Assembly: GCF_000278255.1 (NCBI RefSeq)
Contig: NZ_JH725081.1
Location: 100,484-164,483 of the forward strand
Direction: 5' to 3'
DNA length: 64,000 nucleotides
Source: Bartonella melophagi K-2C
GTDB lineage: Bacteria > Pseudomonadota > Alphaproteobacteria > Rhizobiales > Rhizobiaceae
In this document: positions 29,836 through 38,889 of the stretch, piece by piece
How positions within the stretch are numbered: the first letter of the stretch is position 1
Layout of the letters: every line of letters begins with the position of its first letter
The notes under the pieces: model-generated
The model's database searches: none
Seen by the model: the letters and a program-made list of their open reading frames with translations, nothing else
Told to the model about the DNA's origin: nothing
Position numbers and translations under genes: made by a program

Positions 29836-32523
29836 TTAACCTGCCAAATTACGCAAAACATAGTGCAAAATGCCACCATGATGCAAATAATCTAACTCAT
29901 CCTCAGTATCAACACGACATAATAATGGCACAGTTTTGACCACTCCATCAGAAAAAGTGATTGTAGCTGTAGTCTTCTGACGAGGTTTCAAATTATCGAT
30001 TTCTTCAATCGTTATTTGTTCATCTCCTTTTAAACCAAGCGATTGCCAACTTGCACCCACTTCAAATACAAAGGGAACAATACCCATGCCAACAAGATTA
30101 GACCGATGAATACGCTCAAAAGATTGAGCAATCACTGCTTTTACACCAAGAAGATTAGTACCTTTAGCCGCCCAATCACGAGATGACCCGTTGCCATATT
30201 CAATACCAGCAAAAATAACGAGCGGGACTCCTTCTTGCTTATATGTCATTGCTGCATCGTAAATTGTTGTTTCTTCTTTGGATGGATAATGAACTGTATA
30301 ACCTCCTTCACGACCACTTTTTCCCAACATAAAATTACGAATGCGAATGTTAGCAAAGGTCCCGCGCATCATAACTTCATGATTTCCACGACGGGTTCCA
30401 TACTGATTAAAATCAGCCACTTTAACACCATGATCAGTCAAATATTGCCCCGCAGGCGAATCAACCTTAATAGAACCAGCAGGAGAAATATGATCAGTCG
30501 TAATTTTATCACCAAACAAACCTAAAATTCGTGCATTTTTAATATCTTCTAATGCACCAGGAACTTTCAGCATACCGTCGAAATAAGGCGGATTACGTAC
30601 ATAAGTTGATTGATCATCCCAAGAATAGGTAACACCAGAAGACACTTGAACTTTTTGCCAGTTTTCATCTCCCTTAAAAACATCTGCATATTTCTCAACA
30701 AAAATCTTACGAGTAACATTTTCTTCGATAAATTCTTGTATTTCTTTAGAAGTAGGCCAAATATCTTTTAAGTAAACTAGCTGACCATCCGAACCTCTAC
30801 CAAGAGGTTCTTTGGTTAAATCTTTGCGTACCGTTCCCATAAGAGCATGCGCTACAACTAACGGTGGTGAAGCCAAATAATTTGCTTGCACATCAGGTGA
30901 TACACGCCCTTCAAAGTTACGATTACCTGAAAGGACTGCTGAAGTAATTAAACCATTATCGTTTATCGTTTTGGAAATAGCTGGCAGCAAAGGACCAGAA
31001 TTCCCAATACATGTCGTACATCCAAACCCAACTAAGTTAAACCCTAAAGCATCCAGATCTTTCTGAAGACCTGAACTAAGAAGATAAGCCTCAACTACCT
31101 GTGAGCCAGGCGCAAGAGAAGTCTTAACCCATGGCTTGGTTTTGAGACCTTTTGCCACAGCATTACGTGCCAAAAGGCCAGCAGCAATAAGAACACTTGG
31201 ATTTGATGTATTCGTACAAGAAGTAATCGCAGCAATCACCACATCCCCATGACCGAGCTCATACTCTTCACCCTCAACCTTATAACGGTCATTTTGCCCA
31301 GTAGTTTTCTTATAATCATGGAGCAATGCCATCTCAAAACCTTGGCCCACATCTTCCAATGGAACCCGTCCTTCAGGACGTTTGGGGCCAGCCATAGAAG
31401 GCACAATGCTTCCCATATCTAATTCAATTATATCACTAAAAATAGGATCAGATCCTGTTTCATCACGCCACATCCCTTGTGCTTTAGAATAAGCCTGCAC
31501 TAAAGCAATCCGACTTTCATCGCGCCCTGTCATATTGAGATAGCGTATTGTTTCTTTATCAATTGGGAAAAAACCACAGGTTGCTCCATATTCAGGTGCC
31601 ATATTCGCAATTGTCGCCCGATCAGCAAGCGTCATATACTCTAAACCAGGACCAAAAAATTCAACAAATTTACCAACAACACCTTTTTGGCGTAAAATTT
31701 GCGTCACCCTTAGAACTAAGTCAGTAGCAGTTACACCTTCTTTCAGCTTTCCAGTTAAATGAAAACCAATAACTTCAGGTAATAACATTGAAACTGGCTG
31801 TCCCAACATGGCAGCTTCTGCTTCAATACCGCCAACACCCCAACCTAAAACACCCAAACCATTCACCATGGTTGTATGCGAATCAGTTCCCACACACGTG
31901 TCAGGATAAACCGTCTGACAACCATCTTCATCATTCATCCACACACATTGCGCTAAATATTCTAGATTAACCTGATGGCAAATTCCTGTTCTTGGAGGAA
32001 CAACACGAAAATTTTGAAAAGCTTTTTGCCCCCATTTAAGAAAGCGATAGCGTTCACCATTGCGTTCATACTCGCGTTCAACATTTTTCTGAAATGCCAT
32101 CGAATTGCCAAAATTATCAACGATAATTGAGTGATCAATGACAAGGTCAACAGAGATGAGAGGGTTGATCTTTTCACCATTACCTCCAAGTTTGACCATA
32201 GCGTCGCGCATTGCAGCAAGATCAACAATTGCAGGAACGCCAGTAAAATCTTGCATGAGAATGCGTGCGGGGCGATAAGAGATTTCTGCACCAGCACTGC
32301 CTTTATCATTCAACCAATGAGCAATGTTTAAAATATTTTCTTTTTTAACTGTACGGCCATTTTCAAATCGTAGCAGATTTTCGAGAAGAACCTTCATGGA
32401 AAATGGCAAACGAGAAACATCTTTAAGACCGTTTTTCTCTGCTTCAATCAAACTATAATAAATGTATTCTTTGCCACCAACATTTAAAGTTTTACGACAA
32501 TTAAAACTATCAATTTGAGACAT
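29836..32523 (-). CDS. acnA: Aconitate hydratase AcnA
   Basis: Aconitase interconverts citrate and isocitrate in the TCA cycle using a labile [4Fe-4S] cluster. In some bacteria the apo-enzyme also binds mRNA. The 895-residue protein matches the AcnA/IRP type in length. The three cluster cysteines are visible: Cys 436 in ITSCTNTSNPSV, and Cys 502 and 505 in GFGCTTCIGNSGPL. The active-site regions VGTDSHTTMVNGLGVLGWGVGG (read as its DSHTTMVNGLG core) and GIEYGNGSSRDWAAKG are intact. The minus-strand ATG is preceded by AAGGATG. It is divergent from ccmA; the gap holds an ICE-like inverted repeat suggesting control by Irr. Confidence 0.97.
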   Translation of the reverse strand: MSQIDSFNCRKTLNVGGKEYIYYSLIEAEKNGLKDVSRLPFSMKVLLENLLRFENGRTVKKENILNIAHWLNDKGSAGAEISYRPARILMQDFTGVPAIVDLAAMRDAMVKLGGNGEKINPLISVDLVIDHSIIVDNFGNSMAFQKNVEREYERNGERYRFLKWGQKAFQNFRVVPPRTGICHQVNLEYLAQCVWMNDEDGCQTVYPDTCVGTDSHTTMVNGLGVLGWGVGGIEAEAAMLGQPVSMLLPEVIGFHLTGKLKEGVTATDLVLRVTQILRQKGVVGKFVEFFGPGLEYMTLADRATIANMAPEYGATCGFFPIDKETIRYLNMTGRDESRIALVQAYSKAQGMWRDETGSDPIFSDIIELDMGSIVPSMAGPKRPEGRVPLEDVGQGFEMALLHDYKKTTGQNDRYKVEGEEYELGHGDVVIAAITSCTNTSNPSVLIAAGLLARNAVAKGLKTKPWVKTSLAPGSQVVEAYLLSSGLQKDLDALGFNLVGFGCTTCIGNSGPLLPAISKTINDNGLITSAVLSGNRNFEGRVSPDVQANYLASPPLVVAHALMGTVRKDLTKEPLGRGSDGQLVYLKDIWPTSKEIQEFIEENVTRKIFVEKYADVFKGDENWQKVQVSSGVTYSWDDQSTYVRNPPYFDGMLKVPGALEDIKNARILGLFGDKITTDHISPAGSIKVDSPAGQYLTDHGVKVADFNQYGTRRGNHEVMMRGTFANIRIRNFMLGKSGREGGYTVHYPSKEETTIYDAAMTYKQEGVPLVIFAGIEYGNGSSRDWAAKGTNLLGVKAVIAQSFERIHRSNLVGMGIVPFVFEVGASWQSLGLKGDEQITIEEIDNLKPRQKTTATITFSDGVVKTVPLLCRVDTEDELDYLHHGGILHYVLRNLAG

Positions 32524-32720
32524 GATTGTTCATCCTTATATTATGCATTCACCCATTTTCCGGAATGAACAACACAAACTGCAGATATAAAATGCAGCTT
32601 GAATACGAATATAGTCACTTCCGCTATCCATTCCCCGCTTTCTTCGGTCAATTTGCAGCTCGACCCTAAAATCCATTCCACATCGACAACTGATAGAACA
32701 TACACCTTATAAAACTATTC

Positions 32721-32735
32721 CTAGAACTATTCTAG
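32721..32735. promoter_or_regulatory. ICE-like inverted repeat between acnA and ccmA, candidate Irr site
   Basis: CTAGAACTATTCTAG is a perfect six-base inverted repeat with a three-base centre. Its core TAGAA-N3-TTCTA matches the iron control element bound by Irr in alphaproteobacteria (consensus TTTAGAA-N3-TTCTAAA), missing only the outermost bases. It lies 81 bases before ccmA and about 200 before acnA. Irr is encoded at 16233-16658. Confidence 0.5.
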
Positions 32736-32815
32736 ATACAATTACATAAAAAACGTGTTTTTTATTTTACAATGTAATAAAAACTATAGAAATAATAAGA
32801 ATAACAGGTAATCAC

Positions 32816-33427
32816 ATGGTGTTATTAGGTAAAAATCTAGCAGCACGTAGAAATGAAGAAATTTTATTTCAAGGCCTTTCTTTTTGTCTACTTCCACAAC
32901 AACTCATGACAATTACAGGCCCAAATGGCATTGGAAAATCGACATTATTGCGAATCATTGTCGGCCTTCTTGAAGCTGCTGAAGGCCATGTCATTTTTAA
33001 AGAACATACACAAACATATCCCTTAGCTAGTGTATGTCATTATCTCAGTATTCAAAATGCTATGAAATCCTCCTTATCAGTCATTGATAATCTGCAATTT
33101 TGGGCAGCATTTTACGGTCAATATCTGCGTACTCCCCATGAAGCTCTTGCAGATGTTGGTCTTTCTGATCTTGGGCACCTATCTTTTCGCGTTTTATCAA
33201 CTGGGCAAAAAAGACGCGTAGCTATTGCTCGTCTTTTGCTATCCTATCGTCCTGTTTGGATTCTAGATGAACCAACATCTGGCGTTGATAGCCATACCCA
33301 AATCATTTTCGCAAATCTTTTTCAGAATCATCTCAACCAAGGCGGCATGATTATTGCTGCAACCCATATACCCCTTGGTCTTCCAGAAAAATACACAATT
33401 GCCCTAGAGCACTTTCTACCCTTATAA
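32816..33427 (+). CDS. ccmA: Cytochrome c biogenesis ATP-binding protein CcmA
   Basis: CcmA is the ATPase of the CcmABCD complex that releases holo-CcmE (heme-bound chaperone) for system I cytochrome c maturation. The 203-residue protein has Walker A GPNGIGKSTLLRI near residue 37, the ABC signature LSTGQKRRVAIARLLL near 128, and Walker B PVWILDEPTSGVD. The length is normal for CcmA. It is the first gene of a run ccmA-ccmB-ccmC-ccmD-ccmG. The genes ccmE, ccmF and ccmH are not in the window and must be elsewhere if the pathway works. Confidence 0.95.
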   Translation: MVLLGKNLAARRNEEILFQGLSFCLLPQQLMTITGPNGIGKSTLLRIIVGLLEAAEGHVIFKEHTQTYPLASVCHYLSIQNAMKSSLSVIDNLQFWAAFYGQYLRTPHEALADVGLSDLGHLSFRVLSTGQKRRVAIARLLLSYRPVWILDEPTSGVDSHTQIIFANLFQNHLNQGGMIIAATHIPLGLPEKYTIALEHFLPL

Positions 33428-33440
33428 AGAGAAAATATAA

Positions 33441-34103
33441 ATGAAAGCATTATTCTGGCGAGATCTTAAATTAACCTTAGAACCACAAGTTTCTTCACTA
33501 ACAGAGCTCTTATTTTTTATTGCTGTTATTATGATCATTCCTTTTGCCATCGGGCCAGATCCAGATATTCTCGCACGAATAGGTCCAGGTATATTATGGC
33601 TTGGTGCTCTTCTAGCTAGCCTACTTAACCTTAATAAACTGTTTCAAATTGATTATGATGACGGCAACCTTGATCAACTTATCCTTGCCGCTTACAGACA
33701 AAGCTTAACACTTATTGTTTTCACCAAATGCCTTGCCCATTGGGCAGGCACTATGCTTCCTCTTATTCTTGCTACCCCTATTTTAGCATTTATGCTCCAT
33801 TTAGATGCTAAAACAACTTTCGCAACGATGCTCACCCTTTTATGTGGAACACCTGCTATCATTTTTATTGGTGCCGTTGGTGCAGCATTGGCAATATCAT
33901 TGCCGCACAGTATTATCCTTACTTTTATTATTATTCTGCCATGGACAATTCCAATCATGATTTTTGGTGTTGCAGCTGCTACAGCCCCAATAATACCAAA
34001 CATCTTTTTTACTGCCTTGGCTTTTCTTATTGCTTTCTCACTTTTTTTGAGTATCTTTAGCTCTTTTGTCGCGGCTATAACACTGAAATATTTATTAGAA
34101 TAA
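33441..34103 (+). CDS. ccmB: Heme exporter protein CcmB
   Basis: CcmB is the membrane partner of CcmA. The 220-residue protein begins MKALFWRDLKLTL and has six hydrophobic segments, at about residues 21-40, 46-66, 95-120, 128-150, 156-180 and 188-215. The family segment DDGNLDQLILAAYRQSLTLIV lies in the first cytoplasmic loop. The length is normal. It starts 13 bases after ccmA and is followed by ccmC, so the ABC-type complex is encoded as one unit. Confidence 0.94.
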   Translation: MKALFWRDLKLTLEPQVSSLTELLFFIAVIMIIPFAIGPDPDILARIGPGILWLGALLASLLNLNKLFQIDYDDGNLDQLILAAYRQSLTLIVFTKCLAHWAGTMLPLILATPILAFMLHLDAKTTFATMLTLLCGTPAIIFIGAVGAALAISLPHSIILTFIIILPWTIPIMIFGVAAATAPIIPNIFFTALAFLIAFSLFLSIFSSFVAAITLKYLLE

Positions 34104-34148
34104 TAAAAGATAATTGCTGCAAAACTAAAGTTTGCTTATTATAAACTT

Positions 34149-34898
34149 ATGAATGAATTATTACGTCAAAAAAATACGAAGCTTTTCCTCATAAATTCAA
34201 CTCGTTTTATGGAAATCAGCAGTGCTGTTTTACCTTGGTTAACCAGCGCAACAGTGCTTTTTCTTATCTTAGGATTAGCTCTTGTTATACATTCTCCCGA
34301 TGACTATCAACAAGGTATTACTGTTAGGATTATGTATATTCATGTACCTTTTGCGTGGCTATCTACAATTTGCTACATTATAATGAGTGCCGCTGCACTA
34401 AGCAGCCTGATTTGGAATAATTGTCTTGCTGATATAGCACTCAAATGTAGTGCTCCCATTGGAGCAGTCTTTACAGCTTTAGCCTTAATGACAGGAGCCC
34501 TTTGGGGACGCCCCACGTGGGGAACCTGGTGGGTATGGGATGCTAGATTAACATCAGTTTTAATCTTATTCTTTATTTATCTTGCTATTATCACGCTCGC
34601 TCGTGCTTTTGATAACCAAGTAAAAGCTGCACGTGCTACAGCGATTTTAACACTGGTTGGATTAGTTAATATCCCCATTATTAAATTTTCCGTCAATTGG
34701 TGGAATACGCTTCATCAATCAGCATCACTTTTACGTTCAGGTGGCACAACAATTGACGGCTCCATGCTATGGCCACTTATAACTATGATGTTTTGTTTTA
34801 CTCTTCTATTTATCTTATTAAACTTAATGGCCATGCAAAATGAAATTACTCGTCGCCATATTCAAGCACTCCAAACTAAAATAACCCGTCGCATTTAA
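34149..34898 (+). CDS. ccmC: Heme transporter/handling protein CcmC
   Basis: CcmC presents heme to CcmE on the periplasmic side. The 249-residue protein has six membrane spans, the tryptophan-rich heme-binding WWD signature WGTWWVWDARLTSVLILFF near residue 123, and flanking histidines IHVPFAWLS and NWWNTLHQSASLLR, all characteristic of the family. The length is normal. It lies between ccmB and the small ccmD on the same strand. Confidence 0.95.
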   Translation: MNELLRQKNTKLFLINSTRFMEISSAVLPWLTSATVLFLILGLALVIHSPDDYQQGITVRIMYIHVPFAWLSTICYIIMSAAALSSLIWNNCLADIALKCSAPIGAVFTALALMTGALWGRPTWGTWWVWDARLTSVLILFFIYLAIITLARAFDNQVKAARATAILTLVGLVNIPIIKFSVNWWNTLHQSASLLRSGGTTIDGSMLWPLITMMFCFTLLFILLNLMAMQNEITRRHIQALQTKITRRI

Positions 34899-34916
34899 CA
34901 TTAAAACTGCTTTACC

Positions 34917-35168
34917 ATGCCTAACTCAAATAATATGCAAAATAAACTTTTAGAAAATTTTTCTCAGCGCATTGATTTTCTCCTTGGCACTCTTCATCAT
35001 GAACAAACTGTCATTTTAAGTTACATGCTTTCTGCAATTACTCTCCTTTGTTTTATTGGGCATATTCTCCGTAAAGGAGCACATCAAAGAAAAATCTTGC
35101 AACAACTACAAGCAAAAGAGCTTATTTTGGAAGAAAAATGCGATGAAAACAACTCCATCCAAATGTAA
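34917..35168 (+). CDS. ccmD: Heme exporter protein CcmD, somewhat long
   Basis: CcmD is a small single-span membrane protein that helps release CcmE from the CcmABC complex. The 83-residue product has one clear membrane span (VILSYMLSAITLLCFIGHIL, about residues 32-51) and a charged cytoplasmic helix (RKGAHQRKILQQLQAKEL), the pattern expected of CcmD. Typical CcmD is 45-70 residues. The extra length is an N-terminal amphipathic stretch and a short C-terminal tail, which overlaps the ccmG start by 26 bases. The call rests on topology and position between ccmC and ccmG, since CcmD sequences are weakly conserved. Confidence 0.82.
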   Translation: MPNSNNMQNKLLENFSQRIDFLLGTLHHEQTVILSYMLSAITLLCFIGHILRKGAHQRKILQQLQAKELILEEKCDENNSIQM

Positions 35169-35769
35169 AAAAAGTATATCTTTACCTATTTTATTTGGCC
35201 TGCTTGCACCATTTTTGCTCTTTCTTCTCCTGATCTTACTGCTCTTTAGCTCTATAAAAAACAAACACTCCAACAATCCCTCCCTCACCTCAAAAAATAT
35301 ATTAATTGGAAAACCAGCTCCCAAAATTAATCTTCCCTTGTTAAACAAAGACGATTATTTAAATTCAGAACAGTTTAAAGGACGCATAACATTAATTAAC
35401 TTTTGGGGATCTTGGTGCCCACCCTGCCGTGAAGAACATCCCGTCCTTATGAAAATCGCAAAAGATTATCATTTTAATCTTATCGGAATTAATTTTAAAG
35501 ATAACAAAGAAAATGCCAAACGTTTTTTAACTCATTTTGGCAATCCTTTTAAACTTATCGGTTTTGATGTGTCAAACCATACAGCCATTAACTGGGGCGT
35601 ATATGGACCACCGGAAACCTTTGTTCTGGATAAAGAAAGCATCATCATTGCCAGGCATATTGGCCCTTTAACATGGCAAATTTATCAAAAAGAAATTCTG
35701 CCAAAAATAGAAAAAGCTATAACTGTCAAAGAATCTTCTAACGATAAATTATTTATTTCACCCAAATAA
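35143..35769 (+). CDS. ccmG: Thiol:disulfide interchange protein CcmG/DsbE
   Basis: CcmG is a membrane-anchored periplasmic thioredoxin that keeps apocytochrome c or CcmH cysteines reduced. I place the start at the methionine at 35143 (208 residues, MKTTPSKCKKSISL) rather than at 35056, where the extra residues lie in an overlapping frame of ccmD and look unlike a signal anchor. GGAAGAA precedes it. A strong membrane anchor covers about residues 14-38. The active site is WGSWCPPCREEHP, and the later WGVYGPPETFVLDKE segment with the cis-proline and GPPETF motif is specific to CcmG/ResA types. Translation is probably coupled to ccmD through the overlap. Confidence 0.93.
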   Translation: MKTTPSKCKKSISLPILFGLLAPFLLFLLLILLLFSSIKNKHSNNPSLTSKNILIGKPAPKINLPLLNKDDYLNSEQFKGRITLINFWGSWCPPCREEHPVLMKIAKDYHFNLIGINFKDNKENAKRFLTHFGNPFKLIGFDVSNHTAINWGVYGPPETFVLDKESIIIARHIGPLTWQIYQKEILPKIEKAITVKESSNDKLFISPK

Positions 35770-35783
35770 ACAATTTTACTCTT

Positions 35784-35806
35784 TTGGTGCTTTATACACG
35801 CACCAA
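35784..35806 (+). terminator. Possible terminator after ccmG
   Basis: TTGGTGC (35784-35790) and GCACCAA (35800-35806) pair perfectly over seven bases with a nine-base loop, 15 bases after the ccmG stop. The following tract is T-rich but interrupted, so strength is uncertain. Confidence 0.45.
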
Positions 35807-36001
35807 TGTGTATTATTATTTGAATAATCACGAAAAGTGAAATTTGAACCCTAAAGATTCAAATAAAAATGTCACATCTATTTAAATATATATCTTCACA
35901 AAAAATCTCTTTTATAAGATCCAGATTTAAAAAATAATTTTTCACTTTTTTAACTAAAATTCACTATAAAATACAAACTCTGATATAGGATAACACCTTA
36001 A

Positions 36002-36535
36002 TTATATTCTTACTCGCCGTTTTTCTGATATTGGTTGAAACGCTATTTTGGCATGAAAAGCGCAATAAGGGTTGCCTTCACCAGAATCAGCACCACAAAA
36101 ATGAAAATCTGATGACAAAGGATCTCCGACTGGCCATCTACATGTATTTTCACTTAGTTGCAAAAGATTAAGATGACGTGAAATAGGAACAACCACTTTT
36201 GATTGCTCTAGAACATCAACTGCTGCCATATCCTCAGTTATAAAATCCATTTTCAAAGCTGTAGCTCCAACACTGCAAGAAATAGCATTTTCTGGAACTA
36301 CAGAGGATGCAGTGCGGCGCATTCGTGGTATCAATGAACCAACACCTGTTGATGTTTTTTGTACACGCGATATTACAGGTGTTGTTTTACCACGCCCTGG
36401 TAATTTTAGCCGATGTACTTTACCGATCACTGCATTTCTGCTAACCCCACCTAGTTGAGCTGCGATCTGACTTGCACTTAGACCCTCACTCCAAAACTTC
36501 TTAAGAAGTTCAACGCGTTCACATGTCCAGCCCAT
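36002..36535 (-). CDS. gcrA: GcrA cell cycle regulator
   Basis: GcrA is an alphaproteobacterial transcription factor that binds RNA polymerase sigma-70 and DNA methylated by CcrM at GANTC sites, driving S-phase genes. The 177-residue protein has the diagnostic N-terminal DNA-binding domain MGWTCERVELLKKFWSEG, then LSASQIAAQLGGVSRNAVIGKVHRLKL, read here as its ASQIAAQLGG and SRNAVIGKVHRL cores. The C-terminal CRWPVGDPLSSDFHFCGA block carries conserved cysteines and a tryptophan and ends with YCAFHAKIAF. The length is normal. It stands alone between the ccm cluster and argD. Confidence 0.95.
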   Translation of the reverse strand: MGWTCERVELLKKFWSEGLSASQIAAQLGGVSRNAVIGKVHRLKLPGRGKTTPVISRVQKTSTGVGSLIPRMRRTASSVVPENAISCSVGATALKMDFITEDMAAVDVLEQSKVVVPISRHLNLLQLSENTCRWPVGDPLSSDFHFCGADSGEGNPYCAFHAKIAFQPISEKRRVRI

Positions 36536-36970
36536 ACAAGAACTCCTTTCTGATTATATCATTGAAATGCATCTTTATCGCATTTTCAAATGTCTTAACT
36601 TTATTTTACACAAATTTTTATATTTTAAAATCAAGCGCAAAAAGATCCCTTTTGATCCGTAAATTTACAAACGTAAATACAATTTCGTTTGCTTATTTAG
36701 ACTATAATATGCACTGACTCTATGACAAGAGCCTTTGCCTTCTGAAATGTTTTTTTAAAAAGTTTTCCCCAACTTGCGAATCAATCATAGACAAAATTCT
36801 TTCTTTTGCTCTGACCTTTTCATGTAAACATACCTTTAGAAACCTTAATTGACTTTTTATGAATTGGCGCGATAGTTTATCAATAATTTTGAAGTACCGA
36901 TTACATTGCATTGATAAGCGTAGTATTATTTTATTCATCAGATTGCGGTGCTTAAGAAATAAAGGAAATA
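36536..36970. other. Intergenic region between gcrA and argD, no confident gene
   Basis: These 435 bases separate two divergent genes. A 72-codon minus-strand frame (36720-36938) exists but has no ribosome binding site and no recognisable domain. The sequence is otherwise AT-rich and presumably holds both promoters. Confidence 0.5.
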
Positions 36971-38161
36971 ATGATGGGAAGCACCTCTACACAATCACTT
37001 TATAATAGTTTTGCTCGACGTAATTTGTGTTTTAAACAAGGCAATGGTGTATGGCTTATTTCCGATAAAGGAGAGCGTTATCTTGATTTTACATCTGGCG
37101 TTGCTGTCAATGTTTTAGGATATGCTCATCCAAAACTAATCAACGCTCTTAAAATAGAGTCTGAAAAACTTTGGCATATTTCCAATCTTTTTCAATCACC
37201 TGAACAAGAAGCACTTGCTACACGTCTTTGTGCAGATAGCTTTGCTGACAAAGTTTTTTTCTGTAACTCTGGTGCAGAAGCATTAGAGTGTGCATTTAAA
37301 ACTGCCCGACATTTTCACTATGCAAATGGTCAACCAGAACGTTTTGAAATTATTACTTTTGAAGATGCATTTCATGGCCGTACACTTGCAACACTTTCTG
37401 CTAGCGGACAAGAAAAATATCTTGAAGGTTTTGGTCCTAAAGTAAGTGGTTTTATTCAAATTCCCTTTGGGAATGAAAAAGCTTTACATAGTGCCATTAA
37501 TAAAAATACTGCAGCCATCCTTATTGAACCCATTCAAGGAGAAGGGGGGCTTCGAGTAGTACCTCTTGAAACTCTAAAGCTTTTACGCAAACTATGTGAT
37601 GAAAATGATCTGTTATTGATTTTAGACGAAGTTCAAACTGGTATTGGACGAACAGGTAAACTTTTCGCTTATGAATGGAGTGATATTGCACCTGATATTC
37701 TCACTCTAGCAAAAGGGCTGGGTGGTGGCTTTCCATTAGGGGCTTGCCTTGCAACAGATAAAGCCGCAAAAAGCATGACACCGGGAACCCATGGTTCAAC
37801 TTTTGGAGGCAATCTTCTTGGTATGGCTGTTTGCAATAGTGTTCTTGATGTTGTGTCAGAGCCTGGTTTTCTTAACCATGTTCAACACGTAGCGCATCAA
37901 CTAAAACAAGGGCTTTTAACTATTCTTGAAACTTATCCTGATGTTATTTGCTCAGTTCAAGGAAAAGGCCTTATGATAGGTATCCAGTGTATCGTCCCCC
38001 AAAATGATGTCATCACCGCATTAGAAAATGAACATATTTTAAGTGTTAGTGCCGGCAACAATTTTGTGCGTTTCTTACCTCCTCTCATCATAACTGAAGA
38101 AGAAATACGTGAAGGTCTGCATCGTATTGAAAAAGCAATTGCTCACCTTTCAAACTCATAA
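36971..38161 (+). CDS. argD: Acetylornithine / succinyldiaminopimelate aminotransferase
   Basis: ArgD is a PLP enzyme of the class III aminotransferases. It makes N-acetylornithine in arginine synthesis and, in many bacteria, also serves as DapC in the lysine/diaminopimelate pathway. The 396-residue protein has the entry LDFTSGVAVNVLGYAHP, the PLP-phosphate loop NSGAEALECAFKTAR, the FHGRTLATLSASG motif, the PLP aspartate in LLILDEVQTGIGRTG, and the Schiff-base lysine in LTLAKGLGGGFPLGA. All catalytic landmarks are intact. Two ATG codons (36971 and 36974) are in tandem after AAAGGAAA. The next gene, argF, is destroyed, so the arginine role is doubtful and the diaminopimelate role may explain its retention. 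Confidence 0.95.
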   Translation: MMGSTSTQSLYNSFARRNLCFKQGNGVWLISDKGERYLDFTSGVAVNVLGYAHPKLINALKIESEKLWHISNLFQSPEQEALATRLCADSFADKVFFCNSGAEALECAFKTARHFHYANGQPERFEIITFEDAFHGRTLATLSASGQEKYLEGFGPKVSGFIQIPFGNEKALHSAINKNTAAILIEPIQGEGGLRVVPLETLKLLRKLCDENDLLLILDEVQTGIGRTGKLFAYEWSDIAPDILTLAKGLGGGFPLGACLATDKAAKSMTPGTHGSTFGGNLLGMAVCNSVLDVVSEPGFLNHVQHVAHQLKQGLLTILETYPDVICSVQGKGLMIGIQCIVPQNDVITALENEHILSVSAGNNFVRFLPPLIITEEEIREGLHRIEKAIAHLSNS

Positions 38162-38178
38162 AAAATACATGTAATCTC

Positions 38179-38827
38179 ATGACAAATGCTCTTCGCCATT
38201 TTACTGACTTATCCATTTTAACCCCGCAAATAGCACGCGCTATTATCGATTATGCTGCAATCCTTAAAACAACTTTTAAAGCAGAACAAAATTCAAAATC
38301 CTTTGTTGGTAAAACATTAGTAATGATTTTTAAAAACCGTCTACACGCACTCGCATTTCATTTGATATTGGAATGCAAGAGTTGGTGAAGAAACGCTTAT
38401 GTTAACTAGTGCAGAGATGCAACTCAGTCACAGTGAAATCATTACTGATACAGCACGAGTATTATCGCATTTTGTAAACATCATTACACTAAGGACTACA
38501 ACACACCATCGAATGTTCGAATTAGCACAACATGCCCAAATTCCTGTCATTAACGCCCTCACAGATGATACACATCCTTGCTAAATTCTAACAGATATTC
38601 TTACTTATGAAGAACATCGTGGATCAATTTCCGGCAAAATATTTGCTTGGATGGGGAGACAGTAATAATGTTCTTCATTCCTTAATTGAAGTGACAGCTC
38701 TTTTTATGCATTGTCTTCCTGCTCATCGTGACGAAGAAGTCGTAGATATTGAATTGATGGACCGCATTCTGTCGTTTTTGATGAAGCTGGAAATCGTCTT
38801 CATACCCAAAAAACGATTCTTGCTTAG
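38179..38827 (+). pseudogene. argF: Ornithine carbamoyltransferase, degraded pseudogene
   Basis: ArgF would make citrulline from ornithine and carbamoyl phosphate. The start MTNALRHFTDLSILTP is intact, but the gene is broken in many places. The carbamoyl-phosphate motif STRTRISF is readable only after a frame change near 38335 (TRTRISFDIGMQEL). A second frame change near 38388 gives GETLMLTSAEMQLSHSE. A TAA stop at 38582 interrupts HPC-ILTDILTYEEH. A further shift follows at AWMG-DSNNVLHSLIE near 38655. About 100 residues are then missing, so TALF runs directly into the C-terminal motif MHCLPAHRDEEVVD. Another shift separates VVFDEAGNRLHTQK. The remnant is about two thirds of normal length. 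No function is possible. Confidence 0.95.
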
Positions 38828-38889
38828 TGTTTACATGACGCATTTTTCTCTGCACAATAATTTATTCAAAATCATAAAAAGTCAAAGAC

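Noticed and set aside
35056-35142. Upstream start for ccmG
   Set aside because: The extra 29 residues lie in the alternative frame of ccmD and lack signal-anchor character; the inner start has a ribosome site and directly precedes the anchor.
36720-36938. 72-codon minus-strand frame between gcrA and argD
   Set aside because: It has no ribosome binding site, domain or signal, and its Lys/Arg/Leu-rich composition is typical of translated AT-rich non-coding DNA.
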